Notes: generated from the sequence alone by a model not told the origin. A stretch of 64,000 nucleotides of DNA from Streptosporangium pseudovulgare (GCF_014648055.1 NZ_BMQJ01000011.1:156044-220043); one strand, 5' to 3'. Shown: positions 48,144 to 58,960, numbered from the stretch's first letter. Program-made: numbers and translations.

Positions 48144-49700
48144 TCAGGGCCGGGCGGGCCAGTACTCGTCGCGCAGCAGGCGCTTGTAGAGCTTGCCGGT
48201 GGGGTGGCGGGGCAGTTCCTCGCGGAAGTCCACCGACTTCGGGCACTTGTACGACGCGAGCCGCTCCCGGCAGTAGGCGATCAGCTCCGCCTCCAGCGCG
48301 GGGCCGGCCAGGTCCATCGAGACCGGCGAGACGACGGCCTTGACCTGCTCGCCCATCTCCTCGTCGGGGACGCCGAAGACCGCGACGTCCGCGACCTTCG
48401 GATGGACCGACAGGACGTTCTCCGCCTCCTGCGGGTAGATGTTCACCCCGCCCGAGATGATCATGTAGGAGCGGCGGTCGGTCAGGTAGAGGAAGCCGTC
48501 CTCGTCGAGGTGGCCGATGTCGCCGAGGGTGGTCCAGCCCCTGCCCTTGGGGTCGCGCGACGCCTGCGTCTTGGCCTCGTCGCCGTGGTAGACGAACTGC
48601 GGCCCGTCGGAGAAGTAGACCGTGCCGTGCTCGCCCGGCGGCAGCTCCTCCCCCTCCTCGTCGAGGATGCGCACGGTGCCGAGCAGGGCGCGGCCGACCG
48701 TGCCCGGGTGCTTGAGCCAGTCCTCGGAGCCGACGTGCAGGAAACCGTTGCCCTCGGTGCCCGCGTAGTACTCGTGGATGATCGGCCCCCACCACCCGAT
48801 CATCTGCTCCTTGACCGGGGTCGGGCAGGGGGCGGCGGCGTGGATGGCGCACCTCATCGACGACAGGTCGTAGCGGGCCCGGGTTCCGGCGGGCAGCTTG
48901 AGCATCTTGATGAACATGGTCGGCACCCACTGCGAGTGGGTCACGCCGTACCGCTCGATGAGCGCCAGGGCCCGCTCGGGGTCGAACCTCTCCATGACCA
49001 CGACCGTCGCGCCGAGTCGCTGGAAGGTCATGCAGTACCGCAGCGGGGCGGCGTGGTACAGCGGGGCCGGGGAGAGGTACACGCTGTCGGCCGACGGCGC
49101 GAACAGCAGCCGCACGAGTTGCAGCAGGCCCCCGGGCGTGTCCAGCGGCGCCTTGGACAGGACGGGTTCGACGCCCTTGGGGCGGCCGGTGGTGCCCGAG
49201 GAGTAGAGCATGTCCGCGCCCTGGCACTCGTCGGCGACGGGGGTGGGCGGGTGCGCCGCCACCGCCTCCTCGTAGGAGACGAACCCCTCTGCCCCCTCCG
49301 GGACGCCGTCGAGCATGAGCCGCAGCTCGACCTTCGGGGTCAGGGCGGTGACGGAGGCGGCCACGTCGGCCAGGGCGGCCGAGGAGACGAAGACCCGCGC
49401 CCCGCAGTTGTCGACGATGTAGGCCAGCTCGTCGGTCCGCAGCCGGGGGCTGATCGCCGTGTAGTACAGGCCCGTCCGGTGGGCGGCCCAGGCGATCGTC
49501 AGGAACAGCGGGTGGTTCTCCAGCATGAAGGCGATGTGGTCGCCCGGCCGCAGCCCCGCGGCCCGGAGGAGGTGGGCCAGCCGGTTGGACTCCTCGTCCA
49601 GCTCACGGTAGGTGACGACCCGCCCCGAGTCGGCCATGATCACGGCGGGTTTGTCCGGTGAGGTGGCGGCGATCGCTCCCGGGTGCATGCAGCCGAACAT
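48144..49700 (-). CDS. Acyl-CoA synthetase / AMP-dependent ligase (FadD type)
   Basis: A protein of 518 residues of the ANL superfamily. P-loop-like motif YSSGTTGRPKGVEP, A5 motif YYAGTEGNG, A7/A8 segment GWTTLGDIGHLDEDGFLYLTDRR and the catalytic Lys in PTGKLYKRLLR near the C-terminus. It adenylates a carboxylic acid and transfers it to CoA; the chain or aromatic preference cannot be read from sequence. The start at 49700 (MFGCMHPGAIAATSPDKPAVI) or 49688 is plausible; neither has a strong ribosome site, and the frame continues upstream to 49826 through a terminator-like hairpin, which argues against longer forms. Confidence 0.9.
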   Translation of the reverse strand: MFGCMHPGAIAATSPDKPAVIMADSGRVVTYRELDEESNRLAHLLRAAGLRPGDHIAFMLENHPLFLTIAWAAHRTGLYYTAISPRLRTDELAYIVDNCGARVFVSSAALADVAASVTALTPKVELRLMLDGVPEGAEGFVSYEEAVAAHPPTPVADECQGADMLYSSGTTGRPKGVEPVLSKAPLDTPGGLLQLVRLLFAPSADSVYLSPAPLYHAAPLRYCMTFQRLGATVVVMERFDPERALALIERYGVTHSQWVPTMFIKMLKLPAGTRARYDLSSMRCAIHAAAPCPTPVKEQMIGWWGPIIHEYYAGTEGNGFLHVGSEDWLKHPGTVGRALLGTVRILDEEGEELPPGEHGTVYFSDGPQFVYHGDEAKTQASRDPKGRGWTTLGDIGHLDEDGFLYLTDRRSYMIISGGVNIYPQEAENVLSVHPKVADVAVFGVPDEEMGEQVKAVVSPVSMDLAGPALEAELIAYCRERLASYKCPKSVDFREELPRHPTGKLYKRLLRDEYWPARP

Positions 49701-49729
49701 TACTCTGCCGGTTGCCGGGTGAGAAGAGA

Positions 49730-49773
49730 CGGCCGGGCCGCGGTCCCGGAGATCCGGAACCGCGGCCCGGCCG
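49730..49773 (-). terminator. Long hairpin terminator after metQ
   Basis: A 15-bp stem (49730-49744 with 49759-49773, core GGCCGGGCCGCGG/CCGCGGCCCGGCC), then one mismatch and four further pairs. It stops the leftward metNIQ transcript 126 bp after metQ and insulates the acyl-CoA ligase. 49775-49870 also holds a ~40-bp direct duplication around GCCGTACGGGGAGCACC. Confidence 0.85.
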
Positions 49774-49898
49774 CGCGGCACGCGGGGCGCGCGGCCGTAC
49801 GGGGAGCACCCGCGCGCGGGGTGCACAGCCGTACGGGGAGCACCGGCACGCGGGGTGCGGGTCCCGTACGGACCGCACGATCGCGCACGGGCGCGGGG

Positions 49899-50735
49899 TC
49901 AGGAGGCGGGGATGACCGCGCCCTTGTACTGCTGCTCGATGAACTGCTTCACCTCGGGACCGGCGAGCAGCTTGGCGAGCTTGACCACGCGCGGGTCCTT
50001 CTCCTTGCCCGCCGCAACGACCAGGCCGTTGGCGTAGGGGTTGCCCTCGGCCTTCTCCAGCACCAGCGCGTTCTCGGCCGGCTTCAGACCGGCCTCCAGG
50101 GCGTAGTTGCCGTTGATGACGGCGGCGTCCACGTCGTCCAGCGAGCGGGGCAGCTGCGCGGCCTCCAGCGGCTGGAACTTCAGGTTCTTGGGGTTGCCGG
50201 TCACGTCCCGCTCGGTGGCCGCGGTGCCGGCGCCCTCCTTCAGGGTGATCACGCCGTTGTCGGCGAGCAGCTTCAGCGCCCGGCCGAGGTTGGTGGCGTC
50301 GTTGGGCACGGCGACGGTCGCGTTCGAGCCCAGCGCGTCCAGGCTGGTGATCTTCTTGGAGTACAGACCCAGGGGCTCCAGGTGGACCGGCTGCAGGAAG
50401 GTCAGCTTGGTGCCCTTGGAAGCGTTGAAGTCGTCCATGTAGGGCTTGTGCTGGAAGAAGTTGGCGTCGAGCTGGCCGTCATCGAGCTGGACGTTCGGCT
50501 GGACGTAGTCGGTGAACTCGACGATCTGGAGGTCCAGGCCCTCCTTGGCGGCGAGCTTGTCCTTGACGAACTTCAGGATCTCGGCGTGCGGGACCGGGCT
50601 GGCGCCGACCTTGAGGACGTCGGAGGCCGAGGACGTGCCCCCGCCGCCGCCGGACTCGGACGAGCCCGAGCCGCAGGCGGCCAGGGCCAGGGTCAGCGCG
50701 ATGATCGCGGAGACGATGCCGAAGAGCTTGCGCAT
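49899..50735 (-). CDS. metQ: Methionine ABC transporter substrate-binding lipoprotein
   Basis: A protein of 278 residues of the NlpA/MetQ family. Lipobox LAAC with Cys21; mature motifs VGASPVPHAEILKFVKDKLA, DANFFQHKPYMDDFN and VPNDATNLGRALKLLADNGVI are classical for MetQ. It captures D/L-methionine outside the membrane for MetNI. Last gene of metN-metI-metQ, separated from metI by 145 bp. Confidence 0.93.
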   Translation of the reverse strand: MRKLFGIVSAIIALTLALAACGSGSSESGGGGGTSSASDVLKVGASPVPHAEILKFVKDKLAAKEGLDLQIVEFTDYVQPNVQLDDGQLDANFFQHKPYMDDFNASKGTKLTFLQPVHLEPLGLYSKKITSLDALGSNATVAVPNDATNLGRALKLLADNGVITLKEGAGTAATERDVTGNPKNLKFQPLEAAQLPRSLDDVDAAVINGNYALEAGLKPAENALVLEKAEGNPYANGLVVAAGKEKDPRVVKLAKLLAGPEVKQFIEQQYKGAVIPAS

Positions 50736-50880
50736 GGTGTGCTTCCTTGTTGATACGGCGTCCGGCGGCCCGCTCGCGACGGGGCCTCCGGGAGACGGAG
50801 AAGGGGGTCCTCCGGGAGCGGCCCCGCCCGCGGCGGGGGCCCCGGGGGGCGGAGAAGGGCGTGGGAGGCGCTGGGACAGG

Positions 50881-51537
50881 TCAGCGGCGGGCCAGATGGC
50901 GGGCGGCGAAGTCGCCCAGCATCTGGCCGAGCTGCACGATGACGATCAGGACGACGACGGTGACGATCATCAGCGGGGTCTCGAAGCGCTGGTAGCCGTA
51001 GCGGATGGCCAGGTCGCCCAGCCCTCCGCCGCCGATGGCGCCGGCCATCGCCGAGTAGGAGATCAGCGCGACGACGGTCACCGTGAGACCCGCGACCAGG
51101 CCGGGCATCGCCTCCGGCAGCAGGACCTTCCCGACGATCGTCGTACGGCTCGCGCCCATCGCCTGGGCGGCCTGCACCTTGTCGTCGCCGACCTCGCGCA
51201 GGGCGGTCTCCACCAGCCGGGCGAAGAACGGCGCGGCGCCGAGGGTCAGCGGGACCACCGAGGCGGTGGTGCCGATGGTGGTGCCGACGATCATCCGGGT
51301 CAGCGGGATCACCGCGATCATCAGGATGATGAACGGCAGCGAGCGGCCGATGTTGACCACCAGCCCGAGCACCCGGTTCAGCGGCGTGGAGGGCAGCAGC
51401 CCGCCGCGGTCGGTGACGACCAGCGCGACGCCGAGCGGCAGCCCGATCAGCACGGTGAACAGCGTGGACCAGGCGACCATCTCGACGGTCTGCCCGGTCG
51501 CCTCCCACAGCAGGGGGGCCATCTCGTCCCAGGTCAT
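50881..51537 (-). CDS. metI: Methionine ABC transporter permease
   Basis: A protein of 218 residues with five predicted spans. VVNIGRSLPFIILMIAVIP and EVGDDKVQAAQAMGASRTTI (EAA-like loop) match MetI. Its ATG overlaps the metN stop (ATGA, 51534-51537), so the two are coupled. It forms the channel with a dimeric MetN. Confidence 0.93.
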   Translation of the reverse strand: MTWDEMAPLLWEATGQTVEMVAWSTLFTVLIGLPLGVALVVTDRGGLLPSTPLNRVLGLVVNIGRSLPFIILMIAVIPLTRMIVGTTIGTTASVVPLTLGAAPFFARLVETALREVGDDKVQAAQAMGASRTTIVGKVLLPEAMPGLVAGLTVTVVALISYSAMAGAIGGGGLGDLAIRYGYQRFETPLMIVTVVVLIVIVQLGQMLGDFAARHLARR

Positions 51538-52496
51538 CGGGCTTCCTCCACCAGCAGGCCACGCTCGGACAGGTGGGCGAGGGCGGCGTCCCGCCCGCCG
51601 CCGGTGAGATGCACGCGCAACCGTCCGGCCGCGACCCCGGCGACCTCCTCCAGCGCCCCGCCGAGGATGTTGACGTCCACGTCGAACTTGCGGACCACCT
51701 GCGAGATCACCGGCTCGCCGGCCTGTCCGGCGAAGGTGATCGTGACGGCGCCGGGCTCGGCCGGGGGAAGCGGGAACAGCTCATCGGTCAGCCGGGATCC
51801 CGGCCGGGCGAGCAGGTCGGGGATGGCCCCGGACTCCTGGATCCGGCCGTCCTTCATGATGGCGGCCGAGTCGCAGATCGACTTGACGACGTTCATCTCG
51901 TGGGTGATCAGCAGGATGGTCAGGCCGAGCTCGCGGTTGAGGCTCTTCAGCAGGGCGAGGATCGACTGGGTGGTGGCCGGGTCGAGAGCCGAGGTGGCCT
52001 CGTCCGACAGCAGCACCGCGGGCCTGCCCGCCAGCGCGCGGGCGATGCCGACGCGCTGCTTCTGGCCGCCGGACAGCTGCCCGGGGTGCGCCTTCGCCTT
52101 GTCGGCCAGGCCCACCAGCTCCAGCAGCTCGGCGACGCGCCGGGCGCGCTCGGCCCGGCCGACCTTCATGATCTCAAGGGGGAACGCGACGTTCCCGGCG
52201 ACCGTGCGGGATGACATGAGCGCGAAGTGCTGGTGCACCATCCCGATCCCGCGGCGGGCCAGGCGCAGCTCGCCCTCCCCCAGCGCGGTCAGCTCCCGGC
52301 CGGCCACGGTCACCGTGCCCTCGGTGGGCCGTTCCAGCAGGTTCACGCAGCGCAGCAGGGTGCTCTTGCCCGCGCCGCTGCGGCCCAGCACGCCGAAGAT
52401 CTCACCGTCGCGGACCCGGAGGTCGACGCCGTCGACGGCGACCACCTCGCGTCCACGATCCCGGTAGACCTTGCGCAGGCCTGACACGTCGATCAC
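51534..52496 (-). CDS. metN: Methionine ABC transporter ATP-binding protein with NIL domain
   Basis: A protein of 320 residues. Walker A GRSGAGKSTLLRCVNLLE, signature QLSGGQKQRVGIARA, Walker B VLLSDEATSALDP, and a C-terminal NIL (ACT-like) domain (about 245-320, VTITFAGQAGEPVISQVVRKFDVDVNILGG region) that binds methionine and trans-inhibits the transporter. The GTG start has GGGGGA upstream. It is preceded by a 459-bp leader region with two small frames and no recognisable SAM riboswitch. Confidence 0.93.
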   Translation of the reverse strand: MIDVSGLRKVYRDRGREVVAVDGVDLRVRDGEIFGVLGRSGAGKSTLLRCVNLLERPTEGTVTVAGRELTALGEGELRLARRGIGMVHQHFALMSSRTVAGNVAFPLEIMKVGRAERARRVAELLELVGLADKAKAHPGQLSGGQKQRVGIARALAGRPAVLLSDEATSALDPATTQSILALLKSLNRELGLTILLITHEMNVVKSICDSAAIMKDGRIQESGAIPDLLARPGSRLTDELFPLPPAEPGAVTITFAGQAGEPVISQVVRKFDVDVNILGGALEEVAGVAAGRLRVHLTGGGRDAALAHLSERGLLVEEAR

Positions 52497-52550
52497 AGCT
52501 GTGAATCCCCCAAACGGATGTCGAAGAAAGGACGTCGAGCGGGGGAAGGG

Positions 52551-52622
52551 CTAGCGGGTGCCCGGGTGGAAGGGCAGGTGGCTCAGGCGGCGCAGGACGA
52601 AACGGTCCGCGGGGCAGGTCAT
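52551..52622 (-). CDS. Small frame 2 in the metN leader (23 codons)
   Basis: Begins MTCPADRFVLRR, Arg/His/Pro-rich, ends HPGTR before TAG, 54 nt upstream of metN. GAAGG lies about 10 nt before the ATG. It could be a translated leader element. Coding evidence is weak. Confidence 0.3.
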   Translation of the reverse strand: MTCPADRFVLRRLSHLPFHPGTR

Positions 52623-52669
52623 GGTGGGAGCCTTCGTGAAGTCGCGAAGAGGACGGGGCGGGGGCGGGA

Positions 52670-52705
52670 TCAGCGCGCGGAGCGGGTCCGGCGCATCTCA
52701 CACAT
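52670..52705 (-). CDS. Small frame 1 in the metN leader: MCEMRRTRSAR
   Basis: An 11-codon frame with two Met and one Cys in the first four residues, followed by TGA, about 175 nt upstream of metN. Sulfur amino acids at the start of a short leader peptide fit attenuation by charged tRNA levels. There is no strong ribosome site and no confirmed terminator/antiterminator pair, so this is a candidate only. Confidence 0.35.
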   Translation of the reverse strand: MCEMRRTRSAR

Positions 52706-52779
52706 GCACATGCCGCGACACGATCCTCGGTTCGTCGAGGTCGGGGCGGCACGGCGGGTCGTCTTCACGTCGGCGTCAA

Positions 52780-52850
52780 CACATGCCCTCGGAACCCTAT
52801 TCCTGATATTTCATGTGATTCAGGTCACTTTACTAAAATAGGGTTGAACA
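52780..52850 (-). promoter_or_regulatory. AT-rich region, probable metNIQ promoter
   Basis: On the minus strand this reads TTTTAGTAAAGTGACCTGAA, then ATCACATGAAATATCAGG and AATAGGGTTCC. It is the only AT-rich patch in the 459-bp gap between fic and metN, with TGACCT and AATAGG as possible -35/-10 elements. The Fic gene ends at 52956. 52851-52955 contains nothing recognised. Confidence 0.4.
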
Positions 52851-52955
52851 GGGAGAACAGGCGGGGCGACCCCCGGGGGCCTCCGGGAGGATCGCGCGAC
52901 GGACCGTCGGCGCGCCACCCGGCGGCCCCCCGGGACCACGCGGCGGCCCGCCGGC

Positions 52956-54089
52956 TCAGGCGTGGCGGTAGGGGTCGCGCAGCGGGACCGCCCGCGCGGC
53001 GAAGGCGTCCTTGATCTCCTGCATCCGCGGGCCGGGCGCGTAGAAGCGCCCCTTGGTCTCGCCGTACGGCCGCAGCCACCCCCCGGCCGCCAGGTCGCGC
53101 AGGTCCCTGGCCGCCTGCCCCTGGCTGAGCGCCTCGTCGGCCTGGTATCTGCTGCGGCGCAGCCGCCGGTTGACGAACACCTCGTAGAGCGCGGAGACGG
53201 TCCGCGGGTTCAGCCCGTCGGCGTCGACCCGCTCCTCCAGCATCGTCCACACCTCCCCCGCCTCGGCCAGCCGCCGCCCGACCTGCTGGGCCTGGAGGTG
53301 GTGGGCCCGCAGGCAGAACCGCACCCAGGGCAGCGTGTCGCCGTGCGGGTTCCACCGGCCGCCCTGCCCTTGGGCCAAGGCGTCGTAGTAGTCGTACGTG
53401 GCCCTCCCCTGGCCCAGCCACTCCTCGATGGAGGAGAACTCCGGGGTGGTGATCTGGTCGCGGCCGAGCACCAGCGTCTGCAGCGCCCGGGACATCCGGC
53501 CGTTGCCGTCGCGCCAGGGGTGGATGCTCACCAGGTTGAAGTGGGCCATGGCCGCCCGCACGTAGCTCGGCGCGTCGAGGTCGCCCGTGTTGAGCCAGCC
53601 GGTCAGCTCCTCCAGCAGCTCCGGCACCTCCTCGGCGTCCGGGCCCTCGTAGACGACCTCGCCGGTGGCCGTGTTGCGGACGTAGATGCCGCCGGGCCGT
53701 ACGGCGCCCGGGGTCTTGTCCACGTGGTGGCCGATCATCATGAAGTTGAGCGCGTGGAGCAGGCCGGTGTCGAACCGGAACGCCCGGGTGTGGGAGAGGA
53801 TCCGGATGTAGGTGAGCGCCTGCTGGTAGCCGGCGATCTCCCTGGCCACCGTGGCGGGGGTCTCCAGCGGGTCCTCACCGGCCATGATCGACTCGATGTC
53901 CTCGACGCTGGCGCGGTAGCCCTCGATGGAGTTGGACCCCTGGATGGCCAGGGCCTGGAGGTGGCGCCGGAGTCTTCCGTCCCAGCGGTGGGTCTCGGCG
54001 AGACGGTATTTCAGGTCGCGCCGCATCTCCTCGATCTCGCCGAGGACCTTGTCGTCGATGGCCTCCAGCTGAGGCGTGCCGTACAGCAT
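52956..54089 (-). CDS. Fic-family protein (AMPylation-type enzyme)
   Basis: A protein of 377 residues. N-terminal helical domain with an inhibition-like motif SNSIEGY (near residue 53), a central Fic core with HPWRDGNGRMSR (catalytic His190; HPFx[D/E]GNGR consensus with Trp for Phe) and a C-terminal winged-helix domain (TVSALYEVFVNRRLRRSRYQADEALSQGQAARDL). Fic enzymes attach AMP or another nucleotide moiety to Ser/Thr/Tyr of target proteins; the wHTH suggests self-regulation. ATG 54089 gives the usual MLYGTPQL start; an upstream ATG at 54116 lies inside a palindrome. It stands alone, without a recognisable antitoxin. Confidence 0.9.
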   Translation of the reverse strand: MLYGTPQLEAIDDKVLGEIEEMRRDLKYRLAETHRWDGRLRRHLQALAIQGSNSIEGYRASVEDIESIMAGEDPLETPATVAREIAGYQQALTYIRILSHTRAFRFDTGLLHALNFMMIGHHVDKTPGAVRPGGIYVRNTATGEVVYEGPDAEEVPELLEELTGWLNTGDLDAPSYVRAAMAHFNLVSIHPWRDGNGRMSRALQTLVLGRDQITTPEFSSIEEWLGQGRATYDYYDALAQGQGGRWNPHGDTLPWVRFCLRAHHLQAQQVGRRLAEAGEVWTMLEERVDADGLNPRTVSALYEVFVNRRLRRSRYQADEALSQGQAARDLRDLAAGGWLRPYGETKGRFYAPGPRMQEIKDAFAARAVPLRDPYRHA

Positions 54090-54107
54090 GCGTTCATGAC
54101 AGCATGG

Positions 54108-54140
54108 ACGGATCATCCGTTCAAGCGAATGAATGATTCG
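54108..54140. promoter_or_regulatory. Two adjacent palindromes upstream of fic
   Basis: ACGGAT-C-ATCCGT (54108-54120) and CGAAT-N5-ATTCG (54126-54140) lie just before the fic start and in an AT-rich patch. They may be operators for Fic autoregulation through its C-terminal winged helix. Confidence 0.4.
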
Positions 54141-54223
54141 TCCATTTATGTCCTTCGGGGAGCCGGTCGGCTTCCCGCCCGGGACGGTGAACGGCCCCCG
54201 ACCGGTTCCCCGCCCGGAACGGC

Positions 54224-54253
54224 GAACGGCCCGCCCTGGAGGGCGGGCCGTTC
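54224..54253. terminator. Terminator downstream of lon
   Basis: Perfect 13-bp stem: GAACGGCCCGCCC (54224-54236) with GGGCGGGCCGTTC (54241-54253), 4-nt loop, 76 bp after the lon stop on the minus strand. Confidence 0.88.
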
Positions 54254-54328
54254 GTCACGGGGACGGCCGGGTCAGGCCGCGCGCGGCCGGTCGGATCACG
54301 TGCGACCGGCCGTGCCGCGTGAGCCGGG

Positions 54329-56698
<2,370 letters not shown>

Positions 56699-56712
56699 GC
56701 GAACTCCAAGGG

Positions 56713-56731
56713 TTGAGTTACACCGACTCAA
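56713..56731. promoter_or_regulatory. HAIR operator (HspR box) of lon
   Basis: TTGAGT-N7-ACTCAA is an exact match to the core of the HAIR consensus CTTGAGT-N7-ACTCAAG, missing only the outermost bases. It is 15 bp upstream of the lon start codon. HspR control of lon is known in Streptomyces. Confidence 0.9.
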
Positions 56732-56818
56732 TTAATGAGAGCGGCAATATGTTCCCGGGATTGAGCGTGTTCGCCGTGAGCGATCGTAATTCTGTAATCG
56801 ACGCCCTCGGAGGGGTCT

Positions 56819-56894
56819 CCGGACGGGCTCTCGAACGGGCTCCCGGACGGGCTCCCGGACGGGCTCCCGGACGGGCTCCCGGACGGGCTCCCGG
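56819..56894. repeat. 12-bp tandem repeats upstream of the two-component genes
   Basis: About six copies of CGGACGGGCTCC (the second degenerate, the later ones perfect). They lie between the divergent lon and histidine kinase promoters. Confidence 0.9.
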
Positions 56895-56896
56895 AG

Positions 56897-56968
56897 GGAT
56901 CACTCCCGGGTGGGACGGGGCGCATCACTCCGAGGTGGGACGGAACGCATCACCCCGGGGTGTGACGC
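56897..56968. promoter_or_regulatory. Three palindromic repeats at 25-bp intervals before the kinase gene
   Basis: 22-bp copies begin GGATCACTCCCGGG (56897), GCATCACTCCGAGG (56922) and GCATCACCCCGGGG (56947); each ends in GTGGGACGG or similar, so TCACnCC pairs with GGnGTGnGA. Spacing is exactly 25 bp. They look like binding sites for a NarL-type regulator such as the one encoded downstream. Related GCCGGGGTGACGC occurs before 59170. Confidence 0.6.
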
Positions 56969-56987
56969 CGGCCGCCCGCGATCCCCC

Positions 56988-56993
56988 TAGGCT
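56988..56993 (+). promoter_or_regulatory. -10 box of the histidine kinase gene (leaderless)
   Basis: TAGGCT ends 6 nt before the ATG at 57000, so transcription should start at the A of the start codon. No ribosome-binding site is present. Confidence 0.5.
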
Positions 56994-56999
56994 GGGCCG

Positions 57000-58307
57000 A
57001 TGCCCCCGCGTGACGCCCTCTCCCGGCTTTCCCGGCCGCTGGTCCGCGCCCTGGTGAAGGGGGAGCCCGGCCCGCCGTTCCCCCGGTCGCGGCGCCTCCG
57101 GCCCCGGGTGCCGGCCTTCCTCGGGCTGCTGCCGTTCCGGACCCTCGACCTGGTCCTGGTGGCCGACCTGGTGCTCGCCTGGATCCTGTTCGCCTCCGGC
57201 TACTCGGTCCTGCTGGGCGTCAACGGCGAGTCGCTCCGGCCGGGCATCCCGCCTCCGGGCATCAACGAGAACGTCCTGCTCCTCTGCGCGGTCGTCTCCT
57301 CACTGCCCCTGGCGCTGCGCGACCGGTGGCCGCTGGCGGCCTGGCGGCTGGCCACCGGCGGCATGCTCCTGGCCGCCCACTTCGTGGAGCGGCTGTCCTC
57401 GCACTCCTACTCCACCGCGGGCGCCATCACCTACCTGCTGGTCGTCTACTCGGTGGCGGTGCGCTGCGACCGCGAGACCGTCCTCGGGGCGTGGCTCGTC
57501 TCGGTCCTCGCCCTGGTCGTGGTCAGCGCCAACGGCGGCGAGATCGTGCTGGGCGCCGGCCTGCTGACGGTGACCGCGCTCCTGGGCTACAACGTGCGGA
57601 GCAGGCGCCTGGCCGCCGGCCGGCTGGCGGAGGAGGAACGGCGCAGCGAGCGGGCCCTGGCGGCGCAGGCCGTACTGGAGGAACGGACCAGGATCGCCCG
57701 GGAACTGCACGACGTCGTCGCCCACCACATGTCGGTGATCGCCATCCAGGCCGAAGCCGTGCCGCTGAAGGCCGCCGGGGACTCCCGGGTGCTGGAGGAG
57801 GGACTCGCGGAGATCCGCGCGCTGTCACTGGCGACCATGACCGAGATGCGCCGCGTGCTGGGGGTGCTGCGCGACGGCGGCGAACGCGCCGACACCGCGC
57901 CGCAGCCGGGCCTCGGCCGGCTGGAGGAGCTGGTCGCCACCGCGCGGTCCGCCGGGCTCACCGTGACGCTCCGGCTGGGCGGCGACCTGCTGGGACTGCC
58001 CGAGGCGGTGAGCCTCTCGGCATACCGGATCGTCCAGGAGGCGCTGAGCAACGCCATGCGCCACGCGCCCGGCTCGGCCGTCTCGGTGCGGATCACCCGC
58101 TCCGGCGACGAGCTGCGCGTCCACGTGGCGAACGGCCCCGGCGTCGGCGGCCGCGAGCGCCCGCCGGGCAACGCCGGGCACGGCCTGCTCGGCATGCGGG
58201 AACGGGTCTCCATGCTCGGCGGGAAGCTGTGGGCGGGGCCGGTCGGGAAGGGCTTCGCGGTCACCGCCATACTTCCGATCGTGGAAGACGCGGAGGGCGG
58301 CGCATGA
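57000..58307 (+). CDS. Sensor histidine kinase, NarL/DesK-type (HisKA_3)
   Basis: A protein of 435 residues. About five to six membrane spans (about 45-200), then the HisKA_3 dimerisation helix with RIARELHDVVAHHMSVIAIQ (phospho-acceptor His237) and a HATPase_c domain (YRIVQEALSNAMRHAPGSAV, GHGLLGMRERVSMLGG). The short extracellular loops suggest it senses membrane or envelope state. The stop overlaps the response regulator start (ATGA). Three palindromes upstream suggest autoregulation. Confidence 0.93.
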   Translation: MPPRDALSRLSRPLVRALVKGEPGPPFPRSRRLRPRVPAFLGLLPFRTLDLVLVADLVLAWILFASGYSVLLGVNGESLRPGIPPPGINENVLLLCAVVSSLPLALRDRWPLAAWRLATGGMLLAAHFVERLSSHSYSTAGAITYLLVVYSVAVRCDRETVLGAWLVSVLALVVVSANGGEIVLGAGLLTVTALLGYNVRSRRLAAGRLAEEERRSERALAAQAVLEERTRIARELHDVVAHHMSVIAIQAEAVPLKAAGDSRVLEEGLAEIRALSLATMTEMRRVLGVLRDGGERADTAPQPGLGRLEELVATARSAGLTVTLRLGGDLLGLPEAVSLSAYRIVQEALSNAMRHAPGSAVSVRITRSGDELRVHVANGPGVGGRERPPGNAGHGLLGMRERVSMLGGKLWAGPVGKGFAVTAILPIVEDAEGGA

Positions 58308-58960
58308 CGATCCGGGTGCTCATCGCCGACGACCAGGGCATGGTGCGGACCGGCTTCACCGTGTTCCTCAGCTCCCAGCCGGACATCGAGGTCGTCGGCG
58401 AGGCCGCCGACGGGCGCGAGGCCATGGTCCGGACGGCCGAGCTGCGGCCGGACGTCGTGCTGATGGACGTGCGGATGCCGGTCATGGACGGCCTGGCCGC
58501 CACCCGGGCCATCCTGGACGCGGACGGCCCGAAGCCGAAGGTGCTGATCCTGACCACCTTCGACCTCGACGACTACGTGTACGAGGCGCTGCGGGCCGGG
58601 GCGAGCGGGTTCCTGCTCAAGGACGCCTCCGCCCAGCAGCTCGCCGAGGCGGTCCGGGTCGTCGCCTCCGGTGACGCGCTGCTCGCGCCGTCGGTGACCC
58701 GGCGGCTGATCTCGGAGTTCGCCCGCGTCGGGCCGCGTCGCCCGCGCGCCCGGCCGGCCGACATCACCGAGCGCGAGACAGAGGTCCTCACCCTGATCGC
58801 CCAGGGCCGCTCCAACCAGGAGATCGCCGAACAGCTCGTGGTGTCGGAGCAGACCGTCAAGACCCACGTGGGCCGCATCCTGGCCAAACTGGACCTGCGC
58901 GACCGCGCCCAGGCGATCGTCTACGCCTACGAGACGGGCCTGGTCCGCCCCGGCGGCTGA
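58304..58960 (+). CDS. NarL/LuxR-family response regulator
   Basis: A protein of 218 residues. Receiver domain with acidic pocket DDQ, phospho-acceptor Asp55 in VVLMDVRMPVMDG and Lys in GFLLKDAS; C-terminal LuxR helix-turn-helix ITERETEVLTLIAQGRSNQEIAEQLVVSEQTVKTHV. Translationally coupled to the kinase. The palindromes at 56897-56968 and the related sequence at about 59090-59110 are candidate targets, linking it to its own operon and to the next gene. Confidence 0.94.
   Translation: MTIRVLIADDQGMVRTGFTVFLSSQPDIEVVGEAADGREAMVRTAELRPDVVLMDVRMPVMDGLAATRAILDADGPKPKVLILTTFDLDDYVYEALRAGASGFLLKDASAQQLAEAVRVVASGDALLAPSVTRRLISEFARVGPRRPRARPADITERETEVLTLIAQGRSNQEIAEQLVVSEQTVKTHVGRILAKLDLRDRAQAIVYAYETGLVRPGG

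Noticed and set aside
52497-52955. SAM riboswitch upstream of metNIQ
   Set aside because: None of the conserved SAM-I or SAM-IV core blocks could be recognised on the minus strand; a model search would be needed to exclude a divergent type.
57000-58960. Vancomycin-resistance (VanRS) type two-component system
   Set aside because: The kinase is HisKA_3 and the regulator has a LuxR helix-turn-helix, unlike the OmpR-type VanR; no van genes are near.
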